DNA of 41,974 nucleotides, taken from the NCBI GenBank assembly GCA_003598175.1, contig QZKN01000116.1, forward strand, positions 1 through 41,974, read 5' to 3'. The translations under genes were made by a program, and so were the position numbers. Source of the DNA: Candidatus Omnitrophota bacterium. GTDB taxonomy: Bacteria; Hinthialibacterota; Hinthialibacteria; Hinthialibacterales; Hinthialibacteraceae. Shown here piece by piece: positions 24,698 to 32,645 of this stretch. The stretch's first letter is position 1; the number at the start of each line of letters is the position of its first letter. The notes beneath the pieces are model-generated. The model was given only the letters and a program-made list of their open reading frames with translations, was not told the origin of the DNA and did not search any database.

Positions 24698-27391
24698 TCA
24701 CCCTTTCCCTTCCAGCGAGATAATGCGATGGTCGTCGATGGGGATTTCCTTCTCCACCATTGTTTCATCCGCAAAGACATCTTCGGTGGTGACGCGGACG
24801 ATTTCCTCGATGGAGGTCAGGCCGGCGACGATTTTGAAGATTCCCTCTTCCCGTAGCGTTTTCATGCCGGCGCGTTGCGAGGCGTGGCGGATTTCAGAGG
24901 TCGTGGCCCCTTTTTCGGTCATTTCACGAATTTCCCGATTCGGCGCCATGATTTCATAAATTCCGGTTCGGCCCAAATAGCCGGTGTCGGCGCATTCCCG
25001 GCATCCACGCGGGCGGAAAATCGGCTGTCCTTCGAGCATTATTCCTTCCCCCCCCAATCGTTTCAGTTCTTTTGCGGAGGGGGTGCTGTGTTTTTTGCAG
25101 TGAGGGCAGAGTTTTCTGACCAGCCGTTGCGCCACGATGCAGAGAAGCGCCGAACTGAGTAATTTGACGTCGACGCCGATATCGATCAAGCGGGAAAGCG
25201 CGGTGGACGTGTCGATGGTGTGCAGTGTGGATAGCACCAGATGGCCGGTCAACGCCGCATTGACGGAGATCGTTCCCGTTTCGATATCGCGAATTTCACC
25301 GACCATGATGATGTCCGGATCCTGGCGGAGAATCGAACGCAACGCCGTGGCGAACGTCAAGCCGGTGGCGGTATTGTGTTGGATTTGAGTAATGCCGTCG
25401 AGGTCGTATTCGATGGGATCTTCCACCGTAACGATATTTTTCGTTCCATCATTGATGAATTGCAGCGACGCGTATTGCAGCGTGGTTTTTCCGCTGCCGG
25501 TGGGGCCGGTGGCCAGAATGAGTCCATGCGGCGCGGTGATGGCGGTGCGGTATTGCGCCAGCGCTTCTTCTCTCATGCCCAGGCGATCCAGTGTGGTCGT
25601 GGCGATTTTCTGGTCGAGAAGCCGCATCACCACTTTTTCTCCCAAGCGCGTCGGAATGGTGGAAACGCGTACGTTGATTTCTTCCCCCAGCAAGACCTTG
25701 CGAAAATGTCCATCCTGCGGCATCCGCTTTTCTGCAATATTCAGGCTGCATAGCACTTTGATTAAGCTGACCATGAAGTTTTGCAGCGCTTTGTCGATGG
25801 GAATCGATTCCGTGATGACGCCGTCCACACGAAAACGGGCGACGAAGTTGTCTTCTTCGGGTTCGACGTGAATGTCGCTGGCGCGGATCTGGCGGCCGTG
25901 AACCATGAGCAAATTCAATAATTCCAACATTTGCTCGCGATCGGCTTCGTCGAGCGTTCCCCGACTGCTGCTTTTGGCTTTTGCTAATATTATGCTTTCG
26001 GTTTGTATCAATTCGGGGATGGTAAACGGCGGTTTGATGATCTTTTCACAGAAAGGGCATTTGCTGAAATCGTAATTTTCGAAAACCGACGGATTGTCGA
26101 TGGCGCGATTGCAGGCCGGGCACCGTTTGCGCGGCTCTTCCCGTCGCCAGCGATCGATAAAATAGAAAATCAGGCCGAAAATTCCCGTGTAATTGATGAT
26201 CTTGCGCCAGTTGTAATAAATGATTTTCCGCCGGGGAAGATCATTGAGCAGAATTTTCATGGGGATATACCAAAAAACGGTAATCACAGCGGTTACGTAG
26301 ATGAGAAGCCATACCCAATCCATGATAATGGGAAGCACGTCGGAGGACCCTTGGTTCAGCTTGTTGAAGAAATCTTTTGTATCCGTCCATAAACCGGAAA
26401 ACCAGCCGGTGATTTTTTCCGTGGTTCCCGGTTCGGGCGTCGGCTCCGGCGGGGGAATGTAAATGGGGCGGCGCACTTCTCGAACCTCGGGAGGTTTCAA
26501 TTCCCGTTGCACGCGGGACCGCATGTTGTCCAGATGACGTTTTTCGTAGGAAGAAAGAATGGAAGGGTCAACTTTTGATAGATACCGTTCCGCTTCCTGA
26601 TAATTTTTTGAGGAGATTTCAATCAGGCCGAGAAAATAGAGCGCGCGTGAGTTTGCCGGATCTTTGGCAATCGCTTCCTGGAACGCTTTTTCCGCTTCGG
26701 GAATGCGGCTTTCGCCTCTTTTGTATTGGCTTTCGCCCCAAATCACGTATAAATCGACGATTTTTTCTTTTAGATTTCGGGCTTGAGGATTTTCCGGATA
26801 GTGTTGCAGAACCACATTGTAGTTTTCGATGGCGTCCAGATAGTTTTTACGGGTTTCTTGGCGTTTCGCTTCTTCCAAATGGGTTTCGACGATTTTTGTG
26901 TCCAACTTCATGCGGGCGGATTGCAGCAACGCCAAATGGGTAGGATCGGAAATCCGGGTTTTGATTTTTTCGATCTCTTGAATGTCTTCCAATCCTTGCT
27001 TCAGCACGTCGTGAGAGTTCAGGCGTTCGACGTATTTGCGGATGGCGTTTTCCTGCTGATTTAAGATGGAGGATCGCTGATCGGGTGATTTGGTTTGATT
27101 CAGCGCTTCCGCATATAATTCGATCGCCTGGACGTAATTTTCACGAATGTCTTCCACTTTTGCCCGGGACAGCAGATTCGAAAACTCGGAACTTTCTTCG
27201 ATGCGCTCCACCGCATCGCGCTTGAAGGAAAACACGCCGCCCGGGGTTTCAACCAGCACTTCACTCCCACCGGAATCGCGAATGATCCCTTCGATTTTCT
27301 TTCCGTTTTTTAAATGGATGATGTCCGCAACAAGAAATTGCGGTTCCAGCAAACCGATGAATAAGAATAGAAGCCATTGCTTTCGTATCAT
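24698..27391 (-). CDS. Exported TPR domain fused by a membrane segment to a PilB/GspE-type secretion ATPase
   Basis: An 897-residue protein starting at the ATG at 27389-27391, preceded by AAGG. Parts in order: a hydrophobic N-terminal signal (about 6-22); a small beta-rich module (IIHLKNGKKIEGIIRD to FKRDAVERI, about 23-65); TPR-like helices (about 73-298); a Pro-rich linker; a strong transmembrane segment (about 354-380); a shorter hydrophobic stretch (about 399-413); a zinc ribbon (CPAC and CPFC); and a full secretion ATPase. The ATPase has RASDIHVEP, Walker A GPTGSGKTT, the Asp box EDPIEY, Walker B DPDIIMVGEIRD, the His box TGHLVLSTLHT and the CPHC/CREC zinc site. Ordinary PilB/GspE is soluble. 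Cytoplasmic ATPase and periplasmic TPR are inferred from topology. Third gene of a three-gene unit. Confidence 0.9.
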   Translation of the reverse strand: MIRKQWLLFLFIGLLEPQFLVADIIHLKNGKKIEGIIRDSGGSEVLVETPGGVFSFKRDAVERIEESSEFSNLLSRAKVEDIRENYVQAIELYAEALNQTKSPDQRSSILNQQENAIRKYVERLNSHDVLKQGLEDIQEIEKIKTRISDPTHLALLQSARMKLDTKIVETHLEEAKRQETRKNYLDAIENYNVVLQHYPENPQARNLKEKIVDLYVIWGESQYKRGESRIPEAEKAFQEAIAKDPANSRALYFLGLIEISSKNYQEAERYLSKVDPSILSSYEKRHLDNMRSRVQRELKPPEVREVRRPIYIPPPEPTPEPGTTEKITGWFSGLWTDTKDFFNKLNQGSSDVLPIIMDWVWLLIYVTAVITVFWYIPMKILLNDLPRRKIIYYNWRKIINYTGIFGLIFYFIDRWRREEPRKRCPACNRAIDNPSVFENYDFSKCPFCEKIIKPPFTIPELIQTESIILAKAKSSSRGTLDEADREQMLELLNLLMVHGRQIRASDIHVEPEEDNFVARFRVDGVITESIPIDKALQNFMVSLIKVLCSLNIAEKRMPQDGHFRKVLLGEEINVRVSTIPTRLGEKVVMRLLDQKIATTTLDRLGMREEALAQYRTAITAPHGLILATGPTGSGKTTLQYASLQFINDGTKNIVTVEDPIEYDLDGITQIQHNTATGLTFATALRSILRQDPDIIMVGEIRDIETGTISVNAALTGHLVLSTLHTIDTSTALSRLIDIGVDVKLLSSALLCIVAQRLVRKLCPHCKKHSTPSAKELKRLGGEGIMLEGQPIFRPRGCRECADTGYLGRTGIYEIMAPNREIREMTEKGATTSEIRHASQRAGMKTLREEGIFKIVAGLTSIEEIVRVTTEDVFADETMVEKEIPIDDHRIISLEGKG

Positions 27392-27547
27392 TGCCAACCT
27401 TTTTTGAAATCGATCACGACCATGGTGGAAAAATCAACATATATAATAGGCTTGTTTCACAATACGTTATCATTCTCAGGATTCAATGTCTACAAAAACA
27501 CCATTTTACATCATTTTCCCCTTTGATTCATTGGTCAGGAACGAATC

Positions 27548-28810
27548 TTACGGATCTCGAACCAGACGAAAGCCGTAATCTCTTCCTCGTTCTCCTCCCG
27601 ACCGGGCAAACCGATGCGTCGTTCGCGCATAATAAGAGTTGAAATTCCAGGATCCCCCGCGCAAGATGCGCAGGTGTTTGCCGTATTCCTCCAACGTAAC
27701 GGAAGCGCCAGGATACGGTTCAAAAAAACCGGATACCCATTCAAACACATTGCCGGCCAGATCGTGCACGCCGAACGGACTGGCGCCTTGCGGAAAACTG
27801 CCGGCCGGCGCCGTTTCTCCCCAGCCGGATTCCCACGTATTCGCCCGTTCGGGACCGAATCGGTCTCCCCACGGAAATGATCTTGGCTGATCGCTTTTGG
27901 CCGCCCGTTCCCACTCGATTTCCGTCGGCAAGCGGCCGCTGCGCCATTCGCAATAGGATTCCGCATCGCCGTAAGACACCCAAATGACCGGATGGTCCGC
28001 AAGAGAAGCCGGCAAGGCGCCCCCTTCCCAATGTGGCGGAGAGCGATGGCCGGTCGATTGTACGAATTCCTCATATTCCCGGTTGGTCACTTCATATTTG
28101 CCGATGTAAAACTCGTTCACGTAGACGACGTGCGGCGGTTGTTCGCAAACGTCGCCTTCATTGGAGCCGATGACAACCTCCCCGGCGGGGATGTGAATCA
28201 TGCCGGGGTAACGATTTCGCTTGGCGGCGAGAATTTCGTCCTGTGTTTTCGTGGGAGTGGGGAGTGGGAGATTCGGTCCATCTCCCGTCTCGAATCTTGC
28301 CGGATCGATTTTAAACAATTCAATAATGATTTTCCGTCCCCATTCTCCGATAAAATCTCCGCGGGAAATCTCCCGGGATTTTCGATAGACCGTGTTCAAA
28401 AAACGAGATTTTTTCACTTCGATCAGGCGCAATGTGATTTCAATGTTTTCCCCGTGGCGCTGAATATTCCCCGCCAAAACCTGGTCGGCGCCGAGCAAAT
28501 TTCCCATCGCGGCAAAACAATCGATTTCATGACAAGGCAGCGGAAATTTGTTCGCTTTTAAGATCGACAGCATGGATGAACGGCTTAAAACGCGATATAG
28601 ACCGGTTCGTTCCACTTCCTGACGAATGAATTCGCTGAAGGCGTTGGCTTCGGCGATGGATGATTCATCCCCTACCGTCCGCAAGTCGGTGATGACCAGC
28701 AAAGGCACGACCGGATATTTTGCTTCCCCGGACTCGGCGAAGTGGATGAAGAGTGGAATAAGAAGTACAGACAAGAAATTGCAAAAGAGGGTTTTTTGAT
28801 CAAACGGCAT
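27548..28810 (-). CDS. CsgG/TolB-like domain fused to an FGE-sulfatase-fold domain
   Basis: A 420-residue protein with an N-terminal hydrophobic segment (about 9-26) that is probably a signal peptide. Residues about 33-165 resemble the TolB/CsgG/FlgO-type domain (VLSRSSMLSILKAN, LLGADQVLAGNIQ, LRLIEVKKSRF). A Pro/Thr linker leads to an FGE/SUMF1-like domain (about 202-418) with IPAGEVVIGS, YIGKYEVTNREYEEFV, GRLPTEIEWERAA, FPWGD, NVFEWVSG and LRGGSW. The cysteine pair of true formylglycine-generating enzymes, expected just after RGGSW, is missing (NFNSYYARTTHR), so sulfatase activation is unlikely. Such folds often serve as binding modules. It lies between the exported TPR gene and the TPR-ATPase gene. 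Confidence 0.85.
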   Translation of the reverse strand: MPFDQKTLFCNFLSVLLIPLFIHFAESGEAKYPVVPLLVITDLRTVGDESSIAEANAFSEFIRQEVERTGLYRVLSRSSMLSILKANKFPLPCHEIDCFAAMGNLLGADQVLAGNIQRHGENIEITLRLIEVKKSRFLNTVYRKSREISRGDFIGEWGRKIIIELFKIDPARFETGDGPNLPLPTPTKTQDEILAAKRNRYPGMIHIPAGEVVIGSNEGDVCEQPPHVVYVNEFYIGKYEVTNREYEEFVQSTGHRSPPHWEGGALPASLADHPVIWVSYGDAESYCEWRSGRLPTEIEWERAAKSDQPRSFPWGDRFGPERANTWESGWGETAPAGSFPQGASPFGVHDLAGNVFEWVSGFFEPYPGASVTLEEYGKHLRILRGGSWNFNSYYARTTHRFARSGGERGRDYGFRLVRDP

Positions 28811-28893
28811 CGCTGCGCCTCATGAGTCGATTGGGAATTCGAACCCGCGTTGAAAAAGGGAATGGATCATGCCGAAAACGGCCGCTTCAATGT

Positions 28894-29682
28894 TTAAAAA
28901 CGCCTTCCCCGCGTTCGTTCGATCAACTCCATCAGTTTGCTGCGAGCCATGGAATGGGTTGGATTCAGTTGCAGCGCTCGTTCATATTCCTGCCGCGCGA
29001 GATCGTATTTCCGGCTGTTGTCGTGTATTTTTGCCAACACGTAATAGATTTCGGCGCTGTTGGGATTGAGTTCTTCCGCTCGCGCCAATTCAAAAAGCGC
29101 GCCTTCGTCATAGCAATGGTCGTAATAGAGAAAGGCGATGCGCGTGTACGTGTCGCTCATCTGTTTTACGATTTCCTGCGCCAGTTGGTCATCGGGCTGG
29201 AGTTCCAGAATCCGTTGGAACGCGTCCAGCGCCTTGCGATATTCCTGCGCCGCGATCAATTGTTGCGCCTTGAGCAGACCCTGATTGACTTTCGTTTCTT
29301 TTTGCTTTTGTTGAATGGCTTCGATAACTTCGCGCGCTTTGGCATGGGTGGAATCCCAATTGACCGCTTCCAAAAAGTCCAATAGGGCGCGATTTTCATC
29401 CCCTTTGCTTAAATGGAATTGTCCACGGCGATAATAAAAATCCGCTTCCGGTTCGTCCGTGAAATCGACAATGCGGTTTTTCTCGATCACGACATATTCG
29501 CCGGCGACGGTTTCCACGACAAATACTTTCGCGGAATTCTCGAGAATTCTTCCTTCCAGCGTCGTTTGTTTGGTGGTAATGGTATCACACCATGCCGGTA
29601 ATGACATTACTGCGCAAAGCAGGCATCCTGCCATCCCACTCCTGCATCGCCTCATCGAAAAAAATGAACGGATTCCTTTCAT
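28894..29682 (-). CDS. Exported TPR protein sharing the N-terminal module of the ATPase fusion
   Basis: The start at 29682 is fixed by AGGAGG with five bases before ATG. The 262-residue protein has a signal peptide (about 1-32), a small beta-rich module of about 40 residues (TLEGRILENSAKVFVVETVA to KNRIVDF), then TPR repeats (about 80-255, for example YRKALDAFQRILELQPDD and YDLARQEYERALQLNPTH). The order of module plus TPR matches the N-terminal 300 residues of the ATPase fusion two genes downstream, so the two may be paralogues or bind each other. It is the first gene after a strong promoter and probably a periplasmic scaffold. No enzymatic motif is seen. Confidence 0.82.
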   Translation of the reverse strand: MKGIRSFFSMRRCRSGMAGCLLCAVMSLPAWCDTITTKQTTLEGRILENSAKVFVVETVAGEYVVIEKNRIVDFTDEPEADFYYRRGQFHLSKGDENRALLDFLEAVNWDSTHAKAREVIEAIQQKQKETKVNQGLLKAQQLIAAQEYRKALDAFQRILELQPDDQLAQEIVKQMSDTYTRIAFLYYDHCYDEGALFELARAEELNPNSAEIYYVLAKIHDNSRKYDLARQEYERALQLNPTHSMARSKLMELIERTRGRRF

Positions 29683-29738
29683 GTTTACCTCCTGTCTGGA
29701 GTTTTTGCTCGAAAAGATCACAAAAGTCCATCAGTGGG

Positions 29739-29768
29739 ATTATACATTGAAAAGGGGGGAGAGGTCAA
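29739..29768 (-). promoter_or_regulatory. Strong promoter candidate for the TPR / FGE-fold / TPR-ATPase unit
   Basis: On the minus strand TTGACC (29763-29768) and TATAAT (29739-29744) are separated by 18 bases, matching 5/6 and 6/6 of the sigma-70 consensus. The expected transcription start is about 50 bases before the TPR gene ATG. The spacer contains a run of six C. Confidence 0.65.
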
Positions 29769-29848
29769 ATGAAAAAGAAGATGGAATTCAGTAGCCAGAA
29801 GATGGATTGAACAACACAACCATCCTGTACGATTACACGACTTGGTGG

Positions 29849-30172
29849 TCAGGCTATTGATGCCAGCCCTTTTCTGGCGATGAGGGAAAGCAGTTTCAGT
29901 GATGTGCCGCCAGGCTTTTTCTCGCCTCGCTCCCATTGGCTGACTGACTTTCTGGAAACATTCAGATGATAAGCAAAGACCGTTTGACTCACCTGCTCAC
30001 GCTCACGCAAAGCCCGGATTTCCTCCGGGCTGAATTCGTGAATGGGCGTCAGACAGGATTCATCGAATCGTCGCATTGTTTGTTTGTCGATCACACCGGC
30101 GGCATACATGTCCGCCGCTGTTTCGTGAACCGCCGCCAATGCTTCACTTTTATAGGTTTTATTTTTCTGCAT
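29849..30172 (-). CDS. higA: HigA-type antitoxin, XRE-family HTH protein
   Basis: A 107-residue protein. Residues about 48-95 form a helix-turn-helix of the XRE/Cro type: SPEEIRALREREQVSQTVFAYHLNVSRKSVSQWERGEKKPGG. The N-terminal part would contact the toxin. It overlaps the toxin gene by 14 bases and lies downstream of it, the toxin-first order usual for higBA. It should neutralise the toxin and repress the shared promoter, probably at the palindrome at 30578-30596. Confidence 0.85.
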   Translation of the reverse strand: MQKNKTYKSEALAAVHETAADMYAAGVIDKQTMRRFDESCLTPIHEFSPEEIRALREREQVSQTVFAYHLNVSRKSVSQWERGEKKPGGTSLKLLSLIARKGLASIA

Positions 30173-30539
30173 CGCTCTTCACCTCTTGATACACTCCCGC
30201 TTCAATCAACCTTTCCAAATCGATATCAGACAAGGCAAGAGTGATTTTTGCCAACGCTTTAAACTCTCGTATTTCCGATTCGCTAATGTTGTCATGTGCG
30301 CTTTTTGAAAAGCCATAAACAAAAAAAGCCCGAGTCCCCTGACGATAGAGAATAACCGAACGATAACCTCCGGATTTGCCTTCGTGGGAACGGGCAATTC
30401 GCTGTTTGATTACCCCGCCGCCATAATCGGCGTCAATCTTCCCGGCTTCAATTTCCATGACCGTATGGAGCAGCCTGGCATCAGGGATGTTTTCCTTCCT
30501 GGCGAATTTAGCAAACCATTTGTTTTTTAGAATCTTCAT
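30159..30539 (-). CDS. higB: RelE/HigB-like toxin
   Basis: The start is taken as the ATG at 30537-30539, with GGAG eight bases upstream; an ATG at 30554 is the alternative. The protein of 126 residues begins MKILKNKWFAKFARKENI, a pattern of HigB-2/RelE-like toxins. It continues with HTVMEIEAGKIDADYGGGVIKQRIARSHEGKSGGYRSVILY (broken here as IEAGKIDADYGGG, IKQRIAR, GGYRSVILY), then FFVYGFSKSAHDNIS. Toxins of this group cleave mRNA on the ribosome in related systems; the catalytic residues in this subgroup are not settled. It is first in the operon and immediately behind a promoter-operator. Confidence 0.83.
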   Translation of the reverse strand: MKILKNKWFAKFARKENIPDARLLHTVMEIEAGKIDADYGGGVIKQRIARSHEGKSGGYRSVILYRQGTRAFFVYGFSKSAHDNISESEIREFKALAKITLALSDIDLERLIEAGVYQEVKSDAEK

Positions 30540-30573
30540 GGCAGTTCGCTCCATACGCCAGTCTCATAGAATT

Positions 30574-30602
30574 ATTTTATGGAACCTGGTTCCATATTTC
30601 AA
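30574..30602 (-). promoter_or_regulatory. Toxin-antitoxin promoter with an overlapping 19-bp palindromic operator
   Basis: On the minus strand TTGAAA (30597-30602) and TAAAAT (30574-30579) are separated by exactly 17 bases, each matching 5/6 of the consensus. All 17 spacer bases belong to the palindrome TATGGAACC-N-GGTTCCATA (30578-30596), whose ends reach two bases into the -10 element and abut the -35. A protein bound there would block RNA polymerase. The HigA-like antitoxin is the obvious candidate. Confidence 0.75.
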
Positions 30603-30707
30603 GTATGGTTGATTGGGGTGGTTGAAAAGGGCAAGGCGATGCTTTCCCCGGATTTCTTGCTCATAATCTTTTTAATAATATGGTTGAATTCGATTCCGGT
30701 TCCTTTT

Positions 30708-32123
30708 TCAAAAAAATTTCCTCAACCAAAATCCCAGCGCCGTCCGAATTTCATCATTCTGCCGCCACCATTCGCGCTGGGGGCCGAGCGCGGGATCGAT
30801 GAAATAGGCTTTTAACAGGCAGATCGAAGTGACGCACAACAAAAACAGGTTCTGAAAACGAGCGCAATTCTGACATCCTCGCTTTTCCGCGAAGAGTTTC
30901 GCGGCAAACCACCAGCTGACGGCGCAGCAGAAAAACCAGCTCGACCACATAATTGAGAAATTGCGGGCAAAAAAGACCGCCTGGTTCGACATCAGGACGA
31001 AAAACGCCGCGCAGGCGGCAAATGTCGAAATCAGCACCCATTGCGTTTGCTGCCATTCTGGATTTTTGAAAAATCCGTTCCAGGCAAGATAACCAATCGA
31101 GGTCGCGGTCAATACAATGCCAAACCAGCCGAATTGATCCGCCAGGCAGCGAAGGTTGATGTACGCCATCTGCCAGCCCGGCTCGAACGTATTCCAATCG
31201 GCGTGACCTACTTTGAAATACCAGACCTGATAGAGCACTTGGGGAATGAATATCTGCAATTCCTTGAACCAGTAGGGACACAAGACGGTGAATCCAGCCG
31301 TCATGCCGAGAAGAAGGATCGCAAATCCCGCCAATAATTTTTCAGGCAGGAATTGTTTTTCCGTCGAACGATAGGGAATCGTGTACATTCCGTAGATCAT
31401 CGGAATGAGAAGGAAGGTTCCCGCATTGTATTTGCAGGCGATGGCCAGGCCGCCGACGAACGACAAGGCCGCCAGCCGGAACAGCCACGTTCGCATCGTT
31501 TCCGCCGGCGTTCGGCAGACGAAACCGGCGGTCAACGCAACCGCCAACAGGCAAAACGCGCCGGTGGTGTTGTTGACGGACACATACACGGAATCGCGAA
31601 TGTTGGCGGAAGAACAGGCGAGCAGAAACGCCGCCGCAAGCGCGGGCGGCAATAGATTCAACCGCTTGCCGATGTACCACAGAATGACAATCTGCAAAGG
31701 AATCAACCACACGAAGATTGTACGGACGCGATAACGGAACAGATTCCATAACGGCGCGCCCGCGCCGGTGAACATTTCGTGTTGCGTGGGATTGGGGAGT
31801 TCCCGCTGCACCAAATTGAAGGGAGAATCTCCTTTCACGCCCGGACGTCCCCCTACGTCGCGGCTCATCGAGGCGAAAGCCAGAATGTTGGCGGGAATGC
31901 ACAAATACATGGTGCCGGTCGGATGGTAAAAAAAGTGGGGATTCAAATCGCCGGTGTAGATGAGCTGCAACGCTCGTCCGATCGTATGCACTTCATCCTC
32001 GTGACCGTCCTGTAAAAAGGGATAACGCAGCGCCAGAGACAGGAGAATCGCCAGTCCGAACAGAAGCGGCCATCGCCGCTTGCCTATGGTTTCCATGATT
32101 GCAGCCGGGTATCGATTGAACAT
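30708..32123 (-). CDS. Membrane glycosyltransferase, GT39/ArnT-like fold
   Basis: A 471-residue integral membrane protein with about ten to eleven hydrophobic helices. The first loop outside the membrane has DGHEDEVHTIG, in the place where GT39/GT83-type enzymes carry acidic catalytic residues. Further helices follow through the C-terminal part. These proteins move a sugar from a polyprenyl-phosphate donor to a protein or lipid on the outer face of the membrane. Donor and acceptor are unknown. GGAAGG lies nine bases before the ATG at 32123; the ATG at codon 10 is less likely. It is divergent from the DUF971 gene. Confidence 0.75.
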   Translation of the reverse strand: MFNRYPAAIMETIGKRRWPLLFGLAILLSLALRYPFLQDGHEDEVHTIGRALQLIYTGDLNPHFFYHPTGTMYLCIPANILAFASMSRDVGGRPGVKGDSPFNLVQRELPNPTQHEMFTGAGAPLWNLFRYRVRTIFVWLIPLQIVILWYIGKRLNLLPPALAAAFLLACSSANIRDSVYVSVNNTTGAFCLLAVALTAGFVCRTPAETMRTWLFRLAALSFVGGLAIACKYNAGTFLLIPMIYGMYTIPYRSTEKQFLPEKLLAGFAILLLGMTAGFTVLCPYWFKELQIFIPQVLYQVWYFKVGHADWNTFEPGWQMAYINLRCLADQFGWFGIVLTATSIGYLAWNGFFKNPEWQQTQWVLISTFAACAAFFVLMSNQAVFFARNFSIMWSSWFFCCAVSWWFAAKLFAEKRGCQNCARFQNLFLLCVTSICLLKAYFIDPALGPQREWWRQNDEIRTALGFWLRKFF

Positions 32124-32318
32124 AAAAAATAACCTTCCTTTTGCCTGCGATTACGTTCGCTCGGGAAAAACAATCCGGGGAAATAATATCCTTTCCGTAC
32201 AGGAAGATAAAACCCTCCACCGTTTTTCCAAACACTTGGTTTCTTGGCGTTCCCAGATTACATTACGTATCAAATCGCAACAATCTCCTTATTAAATCGG
32301 AAAGCGAGGAAAAAACGG

Positions 32319-32645
32319 ATGGGCGCCTTTCCTACTCAATTACAACGAATCGACGGCGGACGCTTATTAATCGTATGGAGCGACGGCGCGAAACGCGAAT
32401 ACAGCATCTGGGATTTACGTAATCATTGCCCTTGCGCACAATGCCGCGGTGAAGATCTGGCGATCCCCCTCTCTTCACAAGAATATACCCGTCAAATCCC
32501 TGTTTCCGACGATAGGACGATCAACATTGTCGCGATGAAGCCGGTCGGCAATTATGCATATGCGATCGATTTCAGCGATGGTCACAAGACCGGTATTTTT
32601 ACGTTCGACCTTCTGCGGCAATTGGGACAAAATGTGGATGTCTGA
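32319..32645 (+). CDS. DUF971 (GBBH-like N-terminal domain) protein
   Basis: A 108-residue protein starting at the ATG at 32319, with GAGG upstream. It matches DUF971: GGRLLIVWSDGAKREYSIWDLRNHCPCAQCRG, here noted as LLIVWSDGAKREYSIWDLR and CPCAQC, then VGNYAYAIDFSDGHKTGIFTFDLLRQL. The domain occurs alone or with Mrp/ApbC Fe-S carriers and at the N-terminus of gamma-butyrobetaine hydroxylases; its cysteines and His suggest metal binding. Function of the single-domain form is not established. Its 3' end overlaps the convergent wecB gene by 47 bases. Confidence 0.85.
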   Translation: MGAFPTQLQRIDGGRLLIVWSDGAKREYSIWDLRNHCPCAQCRGEDLAIPLSSQEYTRQIPVSDDRTINIVAMKPVGNYAYAIDFSDGHKTGIFTFDLLRQLGQNVDV

